Shown here piece by piece: positions 33,516 to 42,670 of a DNA stretch of 64,000 nt. A program made the position numbers and the translations under genes. Each line of letters opens with the position of its first letter. Position 1 is the first letter of the stretch. Origin of the DNA: Virgibacillus necropolis (GTDB lineage: Bacteria > Bacillota > Bacilli > Bacillales > Amphibacillaceae); the NCBI RefSeq assembly GCF_002224365.1, contig NZ_CP022437.1:2170001-2234000 (forward strand), read 5' to 3'. The notes beneath the pieces are model-generated. The model had not been told where the DNA came from and ran no database searches. It saw only the letters and a list, made by a program, of their open reading frames with translations.

Positions 33516-34892
33516 CTAAAAGAGTAAAAAGTTATTTGGAGTAATATGATTTTTTCTACTGTCAATTAAAGCAATACAATGAGCCAATTGCTCTACCCCT
33601 AGTTTAATTTGACTCCCGTTCACTTGAGAGATGCTTAATCGAATAATATTTTGCTTTTTATATTCTGGTAAAAACATTCTAGAGGCATCATCAACATATA
33701 TTTGCTGCTCATTTAGCATGTGGACTACCTGTTTTGCTGTCACATTCTCAGGCAAAGTGATGGATAGATAGAATCCTGAAGTCGGTTTAGAAAAGTGAGT
33801 ATTAGCCGGTAGCAATAATTCACATGCTTCTTGAAGGGTTTGCATTTTAGTACGGTATACCTCTTTTATTTTTTTGAGATGGCTATAAAACATACCACTT
33901 TTTAAATAAATTTCTAGTGCACCTTGAGAAAGTGCTGGACTATTAAAATCCGAACTAAATTTATAACGCAGAAAATTTTTAATCATTAATGTAGGGAGAA
34001 CTACAGTAGCAATCCTTAACCCCGGGAGAAAAATTTTCGAAAAGCTTTTAATATAAATCACTCTCCCAGAAGGATCAAAAGAAAATAAAGGATCTGATTT
34101 TGCATTTGGATCAAGGTCTCCTAAAAAATCATCTTCCACTATATACACATCGTATTTTTCGGCTAACTCAACGATTTTTTTCTTTTCGCTATTCGAGTAA
34201 CAATGTCCAAGTGGATTGTGAAATCTAGGGATAATATAGAAAAATTTTATATCATTATTTCGAAAAATGTACTCCAGACGGTTAAGATCAATTCCTTCCA
34301 TCGATAACTCAATTCCAAAAGTAGTAGCTTGTTGTAAACTGATGGACTCAATGAATCCAAAATAAGTAGGCTGCTCAATTAGAATATTGTTTTTTCCATT
34401 TGGAAAAGGCATTGAAACTAATAAATTAAGAGCTTGCTGCGAGCCAGATACAACGACTACTCTTTCAGGTTGAGTGAACACCTGTAAATTCTGCAAATAT
34501 TTCACTACCTGTACGCGTAATGAGTAAAGCCCTTGTTGATCAGAGTAAGTAAAAAGCTCTTCTTTATAGTGTTCAATTGCTTGATTCATACAATGTTGAA
34601 ATTCAATATAAGGCATAACGTTTTTATCTGGACCAGCAGACAAAAAATCAATCACCTCATTTTCATTCGTCGCATTTTGAATTTCACTCACAACATAGTA
34701 GCCGCTTTTAGGAACAGAATAAATTAAATGCTCTTTTTCTAGTTCTACGTACGCTTTAATAACCGTATTTTTGCTACATGAAAAATACTCAGATAACTGA
34801 CGAACAGAAGGGAGTTTACTACCTGCAACGAGCGAGCCATCTGCTAGCCGAAGCTTAATTTCTTCCATTATCTTTATATATTTTGGGTTCAT
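33516..34892 (-). CDS. MocR-type regulator (GntR DNA-binding domain plus aminotransferase fold), 458 aa
   Basis: ATG 34890-34892 with AAAGGGAGATAAAAAT upstream. Residues 1-75 are a GntR winged helix (SKLPSVRQLSEYFSCSKNTV). Residues 110-450 are a fold-type I aminotransferase domain with YIVEDDFLGDLDP and the PLP lysine in YIKSFSKIFLPGLRI. MocR proteins usually sense PLP or an amine and control the divergent gene. Here that gene, 161 bp away, is an EamA exporter. A palindromic TGTGTACC / GGTACACA pair lies between them. Confidence 0.9.
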   Translation of the reverse strand: MNPKYIKIMEEIKLRLADGSLVAGSKLPSVRQLSEYFSCSKNTVIKAYVELEKEHLIYSVPKSGYYVVSEIQNATNENEVIDFLSAGPDKNVMPYIEFQHCMNQAIEHYKEELFTYSDQQGLYSLRVQVVKYLQNLQVFTQPERVVVVSGSQQALNLLVSMPFPNGKNNILIEQPTYFGFIESISLQQATTFGIELSMEGIDLNRLEYIFRNNDIKFFYIIPRFHNPLGHCYSNSEKKKIVELAEKYDVYIVEDDFLGDLDPNAKSDPLFSFDPSGRVIYIKSFSKIFLPGLRIATVVLPTLMIKNFLRYKFSSDFNSPALSQGALEIYLKSGMFYSHLKKIKEVYRTKMQTLQEACELLLPANTHFSKPTSGFYLSITLPENVTAKQVVHMLNEQQIYVDDASRMFLPEYKKQNIIRLSISQVNGSQIKLGVEQLAHCIALIDSRKNHITPNNFLLF

Positions 34893-34952
34893 ATTTTTAT
34901 CTCCCTTTAACTGTACCAGGACAGATGGATAAAAGAATGGTTTATTTTGTTA

Positions 34953-35018
34953 TGTGTACCTATTAGTATTTTAATTATATCAGAACTGACTTTTTAGAAA
35001 AGTAAAAAATGGTACACA
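34953..35018. promoter_or_regulatory. candidate MocR operator, inverted TGTGTACC half-sites
   Basis: TGTGTACC (34953-34960) and GGTACACA (35011-35018), 50 bp apart, in the 161-bp divergent intergenic region. A third CTGTACC is at 34911. Widely spaced half-sites are usual for dimeric MocR proteins. Confidence 0.5.
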
Positions 35019-35053
35019 TGTAAGGCAAAATAAAGGGATAGGGGTAGGATAAG

Positions 35054-35956
35054 ATGCAAAGAGAAACCAGAGAGAAATATGGATTATTGTTGGGATTAGT
35101 CGGTGTCATTTGTTTTAGCTTAACGCTTCCTTCTACAAGTGTTGCAGTAGAGTATTTTGGGACTACAGTCGTTGGTTTAGGGAGAACTGTTTTTGCTTCT
35201 ATTTTAGTGGCTGTAGTATTGATTGTTCGAAAAGAAAAACTACCTTCTCCTCGCCAATTTAAAAGTCTACTTATTGTTGCTGTTGGTGCTGTTTTAGGAT
35301 TTCCTCTCCTCACTTCTTGGGCAATGGAATCCTTGCCTGTTTCTCATGGAGCTGTGGAATTGGCCCTATTACCATTAGCAACAGCCGGATTTGCTATGTT
35401 TAGGGCAGGTGAAATCCCTTCTCTAAAATTTTGGATTTCAAGTATAATCGGCTCTTTAGCTGTTATTATGTATGCACTTCATCTTGGATTCGGTCAATTA
35501 CAATTTGCTGATTTAGCTTTACTAGCAGCAGTGATTATACTTGGACTTAGTTACGCAGAGGGTGGGAAATTAGCGAAAGAAATAGGGAGCTGGCAAGTGA
35601 TTGCTTGGGCAATTATGATCGGTGCTCCATTTTTTATTATTCCAGTTGGGTTAAACCTTACAACTGAAATGCTCCATGCCCCTTTACAAGCTTGGGTTAG
35701 TTTTATTTATCTCGCAGTGGTTAGTCAATTTTTAGCATATGTTGCCTGGTATAGCGGAATGGCTATGGGCGGAATAGCAAGAGTTAGTCAGCTTCAATAC
35801 TTACAACCATTTTTGATGATTCTATTCGCAACAGTATTTCTAGATGAATCCATCACATTTTTCACTCTTGTAATAGCAGTGATTGTTTTCTTTTCTGTTA
35901 TATTAGGCAAAAATGCTCCCGTAATAAAAAAAGGTTCTGTATCAGAGAAAAATTAA
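35054..35956 (+). CDS. EamA/DMT-family transporter, 300 aa
   Basis: ATG with AGGGATAGGGGTAGGATAAG upstream. Ten transmembrane helices in two EamA halves (residues 9-138 and 150-285). GLGRTVFASILVAVVLI and LPVSHGAVELALLPLATAGF mark the first half; VSQLQYLQPFLMILFATVFL the second. The family exports amino acids and related metabolites or imports small compounds. Its divergent MocR neighbour probably regulates it and hints at an amine or amino-acid substrate. That link is inference. Confidence 0.88.
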   Translation: MQRETREKYGLLLGLVGVICFSLTLPSTSVAVEYFGTTVVGLGRTVFASILVAVVLIVRKEKLPSPRQFKSLLIVAVGAVLGFPLLTSWAMESLPVSHGAVELALLPLATAGFAMFRAGEIPSLKFWISSIIGSLAVIMYALHLGFGQLQFADLALLAAVIILGLSYAEGGKLAKEIGSWQVIAWAIMIGAPFFIIPVGLNLTTEMLHAPLQAWVSFIYLAVVSQFLAYVAWYSGMAMGGIARVSQLQYLQPFLMILFATVFLDESITFFTLVIAVIVFFSVILGKNAPVIKKGSVSEKN

Positions 35957-36052
35957 CTGCATGTTCAATTGAGATAGCTAAATTAAAGGGGATGGGTATT
36001 CATCATTTCAGTCACAGTCTGCCAATTTATATGTGACTGCTAAAAAGGAGTC

Positions 36053-36080
36053 TGAATATTTGTGTTAAAATAAATATAAT
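36053..36080 (+). promoter_or_regulatory. extended -10 promoter module
   Basis: GAATATTTGTGTTAAAATAA with the extended -10 TGTTAAAAT, 20 bp upstream of the binding site of the next gene. Confidence 0.55.
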
Positions 36081-36097
36081 GAAAGGGAGAGATGGTA

Positions 36098-36301
36098 ATG
36101 GAAAAGAAATTTGAATTTAGCTTTAATAATAAGCGAGTAAGAGTTTGGTTTATTTTGGTAATCCCATTCATATTGTTAAGCATAGTGTTATCATTCCTCT
36201 TACCAAGAGGTTATCATCTTATACCAGTACTGATACCTGTAATTGTCATTTCTACTTATTGGATTTGGGTATTACTTCAAAGAAAGAGTAGAAGAATGTA
36301 A
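36098..36301 (+). CDS. small membrane protein, 67 aa
   Basis: ATG 36098 lies nine bases behind AAAGGGAGAG, better than ATG 36092. A basic start (KKFEFSFNNKRVRVW) is followed by two helices at about 15-35 and 41-59 and a basic end (QRKSRRM). No family recognised. It is a single gene with its own extended -10 promoter. Confidence 0.65.
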   Translation: MEKKFEFSFNNKRVRVWFILVIPFILLSIVLSFLLPRGYHLIPVLIPVIVISTYWIWVLLQRKSRRM

Positions 36302-36509
36302 ATAGTAATAAGTAATAATACATAAATATTTGGCTGAATCGTCTTAATAAAACGGTCTCGATTCACTAGTAAGAACTGCGGCCAATTGTATAATGAAAAC
36401 ATACTTCATAGCATAAAGGGTAAGGGTTGGATTATATGATTATATCTATTGTGGAATAAAGGGTTGGTTTACAGCTATTGAAGTATAAATGAATAGAGGA
36501 GGATTATGA

Positions 36510-36887
36510 ATGATTAAAAAGACTTTATTTTTATCTCTAATCCTATTATTGCTCTTGATGGCTTGTAAGACAAAAACAATTATTTTTTCAGGAGAAAGTA
36601 AAAACTGGTCAGCTAAATTAAAGATTACACAGACCGATGATATGCAGGAGGAAGAATTTCAACTCCGATACAAAGGTGAGGATGTAAATTCAGTTGGAGA
36701 ATTTGATTACGAGATTGACTCGGTGGGTAGTTCGTCTCGAACAAATGCAATACTAAATGAAGATGGCAGTTTAATGGATAACGGAAGTATGTGTAGCGGT
36801 TGTGCTTTTACTACTGAAGAAACTGAGGTAGTTGTTACGGTAGAGTGGAATGATAAAAAAGAAATCTTTACCTTAGTTAATGAATGA
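36510..36887 (+). CDS. small lipoprotein, 125 aa
   Basis: ATG behind AGAGGAGGATTATGA. The lipoprotein signal is short: MIKKTLFLSLILLLLLMAC with lipobox LMAC and Cys at 19. The mature domain is beta-rich (IIFSGESKNWSAKLKITQ, EEEFQLRYKGED), typical of small exported proteins in bacilli. It has a CSGC motif near residue 95 that could form a disulfide or bind metal. Function unknown. Confidence 0.75.
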   Translation: MIKKTLFLSLILLLLLMACKTKTIIFSGESKNWSAKLKITQTDDMQEEEFQLRYKGEDVNSVGEFDYEIDSVGSSSRTNAILNEDGSLMDNGSMCSGCAFTTEETEVVVTVEWNDKKEIFTLVNE

Positions 36888-36970
36888 TTTTCATTAACCG
36901 GTTCAATAATTGAATACACAAATCCAGACTTTAACCGAATTAGGGGTCTTATTTTTTGAAGGGAATAAAT

Positions 36971-36995
36971 GGAATTTTGTGTTAAAATTGAAATT
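36971..36995 (+). promoter_or_regulatory. extended -10 promoter-like module
   Basis: GGAATTTTGTGTTAAAATTG has the same TGTGTTAAAAT word as other modules, 170 bp upstream of the GrpB gene. Confidence 0.4.
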
Positions 36996-37168
36996 GTGAG
37001 TTTTTCTACTTAGTGCGCTCTTCATTGTTGTTCAACTAACGTCGTGATGTAAAGCATATTAGGAGAAATTGATATTTAACAGGAGCTAGTAACTATAAAG
37101 GGTTCGGATGTTAACTGCCTATTCTTGTTGAGATAACGAAGCACTCTTGTTGAAAAAGGGGGATATTC

Positions 37169-37683
37169 GTGAGAAAAGTTGAAGTATGTTCGTATCACGA
37201 GAAATGGCTTTCGATGTTTGAAAAAGAAGCCGATAAATTACGTACCATTTTCGGTGAGCAAGTGGTTGTCATTCACCACATCGGTAGTACGTCTGTTCCG
37301 GGTTTGAAAGCCAAGCCAGTCATAGACATTATGCCTGTCGTTAAGGAAATTAACGTGGTTGATAAATATATTAATTCAATGGAAAACATTGGGTACGAAC
37401 CAAAAGGTGAAAATGGAATACCTGAACGAAGATACTTTCAAAAAGGCGGAGACAATCGAACTCATCATGTTCATATTTACCAGCTTGGAAACTATGAAAT
37501 AAAACGACATTTGGCTTTTCGAGATTATCTAAGAACACATCCTGAATCAAAGAAGAGGCATGGTGAGCTGAAGCAAAAATTGGCTCAACAATTTCCACAC
37601 GATATTGAATCGTACATTGCTGTAAGGAAAATCTTGTTACTGAAATTGAACGGCGAGCAACAGAATGGTATAAAGAAAAGTAG
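37169..37683 (+). pseudogene. GrpB-family (UPF0157) nucleotidyltransferase-fold protein, 3' frameshift
   Basis: GTG start with AAAAAGGGGGATATTC upstream. The domain is clear: VVVIHHIGSTSVPGLKAKPV (the GS nucleotidyltransferase signature), DIMPVVKEI, and THHVHIYQLGNYEIKRHLAF. The frame in use ends in a non-family tail at 37732. The neighbouring frame from about 37627 reads KENLVTEIERRATEWYKEK with stop at 37683, the normal C-terminus. One G is missing in ATTGCTGTAAGG near 37622-37630. Only the last 20 residues are affected, so the protein could still fold. An assembly error is possible. Confidence 0.85.
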
Positions 37684-37732
37684 AAATCGGACTAATTATA
37701 CTGTGATACTGTGCCTATTTAAATTTCTTTAA

Positions 37733-38068
37733 ACCAAGGGTAACCGCTTGAATAGTTAATTGTAGAAAAAAGTAAGCAAGAGAAGGAATGAGTCTGTAAA
37801 ACAACTAGATTTCCGGGGGAGGTCACTAATTGATAAACATTTCCTTCTCTGAAACTTATTATATCAGAACATTTGTTCCTGTGCTGGGTTAATTATATAG
37901 AAAATCAATATTTATTTAGGGCGAATCCGATATAAATGTAATGTACTCTTAGTGAAAGTACTAGTCAGGCCTATAAATGAGTTTAATAATTTGTTTTAAT
38001 TCTAATGCTATCCCTTACATCTCTATGCTTTTATTAATTGACATATTAAGATGAAAGAAGGGAATATA
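37733..38068 (+). other. intergenic region with an inverted repeat
   Basis: No gene is supported. AGAGAAGGAA (37779) and TTCCTTCTCT (37841) are inverted. A 20-codon frame from TTG 37830, behind GGGGGAGGTCACTAA, looks like a gene start cut off by TAA at 37890-37892. Confidence 0.4.
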
Positions 38069-38823
38069 ATGATTTATGAAACAGATAACAATGTAAGAAA
38101 AAAGTTATTTCCTATGTTCGAAACTATGCATGATACTACTATTCTTTCATGTCTTCAAGGACCGCTTGGGTTGATGACCTTGAAAATCCTACCGTTGCAC
38201 AAGTTTTAGTAGGGGATTTTGTGTTCTATGCAGGAAACCCACATGCAGGGGTAGCAAAAGAATTACTTTATAACCTACCAGAAAGAATGCTTGCGATTGT
38301 TAATACAGATGAATGGAGAAATCGTATAGAAACGGTCCATAAAGGTTCTATAGAAAAAATTAAACGATACAGTTTCAAAAAAGACTTTGAAGATTTAAAC
38401 CGTAACCATATTGAAAGCTTTTTATCAACATTACCAGAAGGGTACGAACTAAAAAGAATTGATGCAACTTTGGCGAAGAAACCATCTTTGCATGAGATTT
38501 CAGAGGATTTCACAGTGCAGTTTAATTCGATAGATGATTATATTAATAGAGGAGTAGGCTTTTGTATTTTGTATGATGGGCAAGTTGTATGTGGAGCATC
38601 ATCATACAGTATTTATGATGAAGGAATTGAGATTGAGATTGGAACACATCCCACGCATCGAAGAAAAGGTTTAGCAACTGTTGCAGCTGCTGCATTGATT
38701 TTAGATTGTCTTGATAGAGGAATGTATCCTAGTTGGGATGCGGCTAATCTTGAGTCTGTTAAGTTAGCACAAAAACTTGGATATATTTTGGAAAAGCCAT
38801 ATGACACGTACTATATTAAATAG
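38069..38823 (+). pseudogene. GNAT-family acetyltransferase (GNAT_acetyltran type), 5' frameshift
   Basis: ATG 38069 with AAGAAGGGAATATA opens a frame reading VRKKLFPMFETMHDTTILSC. It must shift near 38158 into the frame with AWVDDLENPTVAQVLVGDF, which continues to TAA 38823. The second part has the family blocks GVGFCILYDGQVVCGASSY, IEIEIGTHPTHRRKGLATVA (acetyl-CoA loop) and SWDAANLESVKLAQKLGY. With one base restored it would be about 250 residues, the family length. The downstream frame alone could start at ATG 38149 but would lack the N-terminal domain edge. Confidence 0.8.
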
Positions 38824-38940
38824 AACTTTAGATTACCTATGTCTATGAAAATGAGTAAGAACCCGTTAGTGCTTAAAGTGAAAATTGATGGTTCATTTGA
38901 AATGGTAGAATTCAAATGTATCCAGCCTAAGCCAGCAATC

Positions 38941-38974
38941 GAAGGCTGTTAAGTAAGAGGTCTAAACAGCCTTC
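38941..38974. terminator. bidirectional terminator between the GNAT and alkA genes
   Basis: GAAGGCTGTT / AACAGCCTTC, a 10-bp perfect stem with a 14-base loop, between convergent genes. A 37-codon frame at 38839-38952 overlaps it and is not called. Confidence 0.75.
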
Positions 38975-39010
38975 ACATGTACCTTATCTGAAATGACTCC
39001 AGAGTCTAAT

Positions 39011-39922
39011 TTAATATAAAGATCGCCACAAATAAAACGTTGCATATGATTCCCATTCCTTCCACGGAGCAGAAAGTTTCAAGATTTCTTCTTTCGTCGG
39101 CTTTTCTTCTGCACCAGTTAAATGTTTAATCGCATTATGTAACCCGACATCATCAATTGGGAATGCTTTCGGAAATCGTAGACAACGCATTAATACATAG
39201 TTTGCAGTCCATGGGCCGATTCCACGGATCTTGACAAGCATTTTTTCTGCTTCTTTAAGTTCGCCATTCCCCATTACAAGTGATTTTGAAAGACTTCCTT
39301 CGACGATAAGTTGCGCAATTCCGATAAGGTATTCACATTTTTTTACGGTCATTTTTATTGGGGCCAAATCATCGATTGTAAGTTTAGCAATGTCTTTCGC
39401 TTCAGGGAAAATCCAATACTGACAGCCCTCCCATTCAATTGACCTTCCGAATGTTTCAACCAGGCGTCTTTTTAATGTGTACGCGTATGTCAAATTGATC
39501 TGCTGTCCGAGAATCCCCCAAACTAATGCTTCAAATAAATCTGGAATCCCAACAATACGTAATCCATAAAATTCGTCAATTGCTTTTTGGAGCAACAAGT
39601 CATTTTCACCCATTTCATAAAAAGGCTTTAAATCATTATCTAGATCAAACAAGTCTCTCACATACAAATGCACTTCGTCACGTACTTTTTTGTTTATGGG
39701 ATGAGTGTCCCCTAAAAAGCGAATAACAAGATTTCCATTAGTGCTTTCGCTAATTTCGACCAATGGAACTTCACCTGAGACGGGAATAGCCTTCACGACT
39801 TTACCATCCCGGATTTCAAACATGCACTCATTTGGAGACCGTAGCATATAACTAATATTTTCTTTAAAGCTGAATTCTTTTGGAACCTTTATAACTAAAT
39901 CGTCACATTGATTAACAACCAT
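39011..39922 (-). CDS. alkA: DNA-3-methyladenine glycosylase II (AlkA), 303 aa
   Basis: ATG 39920-39922 is chosen because AAGGAGTG lies seven bases before it. The N-terminal AlkA domain (residues 1-105) is followed by the HhH-GPD fold: DLFEALVWGILGQQINLTYA, the hairpin KIRGIGPWTANYVLMRCLRF, and the catalytic Asp in FPIDDVGLHNAI. The enzyme removes 3-methyladenine and other alkylated bases. It is divergent from adaA-adaB with a 145-bp gap, the arrangement known from B. subtilis, where AdaA activates both. Confidence 0.93.
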   Translation of the reverse strand: MVVNQCDDLVIKVPKEFSFKENISYMLRSPNECMFEIRDGKVVKAIPVSGEVPLVEISESTNGNLVIRFLGDTHPINKKVRDEVHLYVRDLFDLDNDLKPFYEMGENDLLLQKAIDEFYGLRIVGIPDLFEALVWGILGQQINLTYAYTLKRRLVETFGRSIEWEGCQYWIFPEAKDIAKLTIDDLAPIKMTVKKCEYLIGIAQLIVEGSLSKSLVMGNGELKEAEKMLVKIRGIGPWTANYVLMRCLRFPKAFPIDDVGLHNAIKHLTGAEEKPTKEEILKLSAPWKEWESYATFYLWRSLY

Positions 39923-40067
39923 ACATATACACTCCTTCATGTTTCTTACATACTTAGTTGTATCATATTAATGTAAATAAATATTTCGTTATCTTGCTCT
40001 TACATCCTAATAAATCCCTTTTAATGAAAGAATGCGGGTATACTACAACTAGAAAAGAGGTGATTCC
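39923..40067. promoter_or_regulatory. divergent control region of alkA and adaAB
   Basis: On the adaA side TATACT (40039-40044) is a good -10, with GAATGCGGG just before it and CTTTTAATGAAAG further up in the -35 area. In B. subtilis methylated AdaA activates both directions from this kind of gap. I cannot point to its exact binding site. Confidence 0.5.
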
Positions 40068-40661
40068 ATGAATGACAATCAAGACGTCATGCGATTGACT
40101 GATGAACGATGGCAAGCGATTACGCATAATGACCAGTCGTATGATGATAATTTTATTTACGCAGTAAAATCAACGGGTATCTGTTGCCGACCGTCTTGTA
40201 AATCGAGAGATCCTAAAAAAGAGAACGTCCGCATTTTCAAAGACGTAGATAAAGCATTATCCGAAGGTTTTCGTGTTTGTAAACGCTGCAAGCCCGGTGG
40301 TATACGTTTGCCAGACGAAGAATGGACAGCCCAAATTAAAGAATATATAAATGGGAACTATCATGAACAATTGTCATTGGAAATATTAGCAGACATGTGT
40401 CATGGAAGCCCCTATCATTTACAACGAACATTTAAGAGAATTATCGGGTTGACGCCTGCAGAATACATCCAACGAGTAAGAATTTCAAATGCGATGAAAG
40501 AGCTCTCCACAACTAATAAATCTGTCGCAGAAATCGGTTTTGCTGTAGGGCTCCCAAATACGCCTTATTTTATTACGTTATTCAAAAATCATACTGGACA
40601 AACACCTAAACAGTACCAAAAAACAATAATGGAGGTGCAAAAAAATGGAGAAAAACAATAA
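40068..40661 (+). CDS. adaA: AdaA, methylphosphotriester-DNA methyltransferase and transcription activator, 197 aa
   Basis: ATG with AAAGAGGTGATTCC upstream. Residues 1-80 are the Ada zinc domain: TGICCRPSC holds the methyl-accepting Cys and the first zinc pair, and FRVCKRCKPGG the second pair. Residues 95-190 are an AraC-type double helix-turn-helix (SPYHLQRTFKRIIGLTPAEY, LPNTPYFITLFKNHTGQTP). Self-methylation turns it into an activator of the adaptive response. The adaB start lies 17 bases inside its 3' end. Confidence 0.93.
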   Translation: MNDNQDVMRLTDERWQAITHNDQSYDDNFIYAVKSTGICCRPSCKSRDPKKENVRIFKDVDKALSEGFRVCKRCKPGGIRLPDEEWTAQIKEYINGNYHEQLSLEILADMCHGSPYHLQRTFKRIIGLTPAEYIQRVRISNAMKELSTTNKSVAEIGFAVGLPNTPYFITLFKNHTGQTPKQYQKTIMEVQKNGEKQ

Positions 40662-41220
40662 AGGTATCGTCTATTGGATGCTGTTAAATAACGGACCATG
40701 GACGATGTATATTGCAGCAACAACAGAAGGATTTTGTTATGTTGGTTCACAAAATGCGCCATTTGAAGAACTTGCCACATGGGTGAAGAAACGACTCCCT
40801 ACTTATGTACTTTCGGAAGATGAGTATGTATTAAAACCTTATGCAACAGAACTGATCGATTATTTGGAGGGGCGACGTAAAGAGTTCACATTGCCAATGG
40901 ATCTTCACGGTACAACGTTTCAACAATCTGTCTGGAAGGTGTTGCAAGAAATTCCGTATGGTCAGACTGTTTCGTACACGGATATTGCCAAACAGATTCA
41001 AAAACCGAACGCGGTTCGTGCTGTCGGGACTGCTATTGGAACCAATCCTTTGTTAATCACGGTTCCTTGTCATCGTGTAATCGCAAAAAGCGGAAAATTG
41101 ACAGGTTACAGGGGTGGTATAGAGATGAAGGAACAACTACTGGGGCTAGAAAAGCGAAAAAACTATGCAAACCATGAAAAAAGAGACTTTTGTGACTTTC
41201 CTTGTCATGTGATATTTTAG
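40645..41220 (+). CDS. adaB: methylated-DNA-protein cysteine methyltransferase (AdaB/Ogt), 191 aa
   Basis: ATG lies in the adaA end, with GGAGGTGCAAAAA before it, so translation is coupled. The MGMT core is complete: TTFQQSVWKVLQEIPYGQTV, AVRAVGTAIGTNPLL, and the active-site PCHRVIAKSGKLTGYRGG with the acceptor Cys. It repairs O6-methylguanine by suicide transfer. After the usual end near LLGLEKRK there is an extra tail of about 20 residues (FCDFPCHVIF), perhaps read through by loss of a nearby stop. Confidence 0.93.
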   Translation: MEKNNKGIVYWMLLNNGPWTMYIAATTEGFCYVGSQNAPFEELATWVKKRLPTYVLSEDEYVLKPYATELIDYLEGRRKEFTLPMDLHGTTFQQSVWKVLQEIPYGQTVSYTDIAKQIQKPNAVRAVGTAIGTNPLLITVPCHRVIAKSGKLTGYRGGIEMKEQLLGLEKRKNYANHEKRDFCDFPCHVIF

Positions 41221-41254
41221 TAATGTTATACTTTAACGAAAGAGGAGTGATTAC

Positions 41255-41548
41255 ATGATTTTGGAAGCTGTTATGCTTCAGGTTAAGCAAGGGATGGAAA
41301 AGGAATATGAAGAAGCCTTTCGTAACGCTTCTAAAATTATTTCATCAATGAAAGGTTACATATCTCATGAATTGCAACGATGTATGGAAGTGGAAGGGAA
41401 ATATTTACTTTTGGTTAAATGGGAGAGCTTAGAAGATCATACAGTGGGATTTAGACAATCTCGTGAATATAAAGAGTGGAAAAACCAGCTACATCATTTT
41501 TATGATCCTTTCCCATCAGTAGAACACTTTGAACGGGTAGATCTCTAA
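41255..41548 (+). CDS. antibiotic-biosynthesis-monooxygenase (ABM) fold protein, 97 aa
   Basis: ATG with AAAGAGGAGTGATTAC upstream. A single ferredoxin-like ABM domain: EAVMLQVKQGMEKEYEEAF, GYISHELQRCMEVEGKYLLL, VKWESLEDHTVGFRQSREYK and a C-terminal VEHFERV. Members include small monooxygenases and heme-degrading relatives; this one resembles the stress-type proteins of bacilli. The heme ligands of IsdG are not evident, so substrate is unknown. It follows adaB by 34 bp and may be co-transcribed. Confidence 0.85.
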   Translation: MILEAVMLQVKQGMEKEYEEAFRNASKIISSMKGYISHELQRCMEVEGKYLLLVKWESLEDHTVGFRQSREYKEWKNQLHHFYDPFPSVEHFERVDL

Positions 41549-41717
41549 TAAGTAAAGGTATCTGCTCTTCTAAAAAAATCAACTAAAGTCTCATAACAAA
41601 AATGTCGTCTTTATATCGATTTGCTGCCAAAAAGAGTTTCTTATAAGTTTTCCTGAAGCTGTTTTATACTATTTTATTTATAATTTTCAAAAAGACGAAC
41701 TTAGGAGGGGATAAAAC

Positions 41718-42158
41718 GTGAGTATTCAAAAAGCAACACTAAAAGATTATGAAACTCTATCAGAGCTTTTTGATTTGTATAGAGTGTTTTATGAGCAAAA
41801 ATCTAATCCTGAAGGTGCAAGGGATTTTATCAAAGAAAGGCTAAACAATGAGGAGTCAGTAGCATTTATAGCCCTTGATGAGAATGATCCAATTGGTTTT
41901 GTTCAGTTATATCCATCATTTTCTTCAGTAAGTATGAAGCGGACATGGGTATTAAATGATTTGTATGTGAAAGAAAAAGCTAGGGGAAAAGGATTTGGCG
42001 AGAAATTATTAAAAAAAACAATTACTTTTGCAGAGGGAACAGGTGCAATAGGAGTGTCACTTGAGACAGGTAAGGACAACTTAACTGCACAAAGACTTTA
42101 TGAAAGAGTTGGTTTCAAAAGAGAGACGAATTATTTCTATGATTTTTCGATTGGGTAA
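41718..42158 (+). CDS. GNAT N-acetyltransferase, 146 aa
   Basis: GTG start behind TTAGGAGGGGATAAAAC. The complete small GNAT fold is seen: the N-terminal helix pair (YETLSELFDLYRVFYE), SVAFIALDENDPIGFVQLYP (beta 2-3), WVLNDLYVKEKARGKGFGEK with the acetyl-CoA loop, and LTAQRLYERVGFKRE. It acetylates an amine-bearing small molecule or protein. Specificity is unknown. A single gene. Confidence 0.88.
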   Translation: MSIQKATLKDYETLSELFDLYRVFYEQKSNPEGARDFIKERLNNEESVAFIALDENDPIGFVQLYPSFSSVSMKRTWVLNDLYVKEKARGKGFGEKLLKKTITFAEGTGAIGVSLETGKDNLTAQRLYERVGFKRETNYFYDFSIG

Positions 42159-42268
42159 AGCAAAAAGGAATACTCTTTGATTAGTTCACCACTACCACTA
42201 TCGTGAAAACTCAACCTGCTCGTCTTCGTTTGAATAGAATGAGACAGATGGAACGGAGTTGATTTTTA

Positions 42269-42670
42269 ATGGACCACTACGGATTCACTCCTGGATTTTG
42301 GAAGGAATTTATAATTATTATGGGAGCAGTTGTTTTTGTCGTGGGGGGAATTCCGGCCATCATTCGCCGCAGAATAGGGGCTGATAAAAAGAAGTGGTTT
42401 TCGTATAATCACATCAATGAATTTCATAAAAAGGCCGATCGGACGTTACGTACGATTTTTGTGATCTCTGTCATAGCGAGCTTGATCATATTCGTAGATA
42501 AACCGCTAATCGTGCTTCTTCTATCGATATTTTTTTCAGTAAGTCAGCTCGGTTTTCAAGCATATGTTGAATGGAGGTTTATGGAGAATCGAAATAATTT
42601 TAAAGTTTCGCTAGTCGAAATTGTTTTAATCTTTGTTACCCTAATTGGGATATTATTATGGCTCGAATAA
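42269..42670 (+). CDS. DUF4181-domain membrane protein, 133 aa
   Basis: ATG after ACGGAGTTGATTTTTA. Helix 1 (11-30) is followed by the cytosolic RRRIGADKKKWFSYNHINEF segment, then helices at about 60-75, 78-95 and 112-131. The order matches DUF4181 proteins, which are common in bacilli and uncharacterised. LRTIFVISVIASLIIF and FMENRNNFKVSLVEIVLIF are family-like. It is a single gene with a 340-bp gap after it. Confidence 0.7.
   Translation: MDHYGFTPGFWKEFIIIMGAVVFVVGGIPAIIRRRIGADKKKWFSYNHINEFHKKADRTLRTIFVISVIASLIIFVDKPLIVLLLSIFFSVSQLGFQAYVEWRFMENRNNFKVSLVEIVLIFVTLIGILLWLE

Noticed and set aside
38839-38952. 37-codon ORF behind the GNAT pseudogene
   Set aside because: Its 3' end forms the left arm of the terminator GAAGGCTGTT, and no binding site precedes it.
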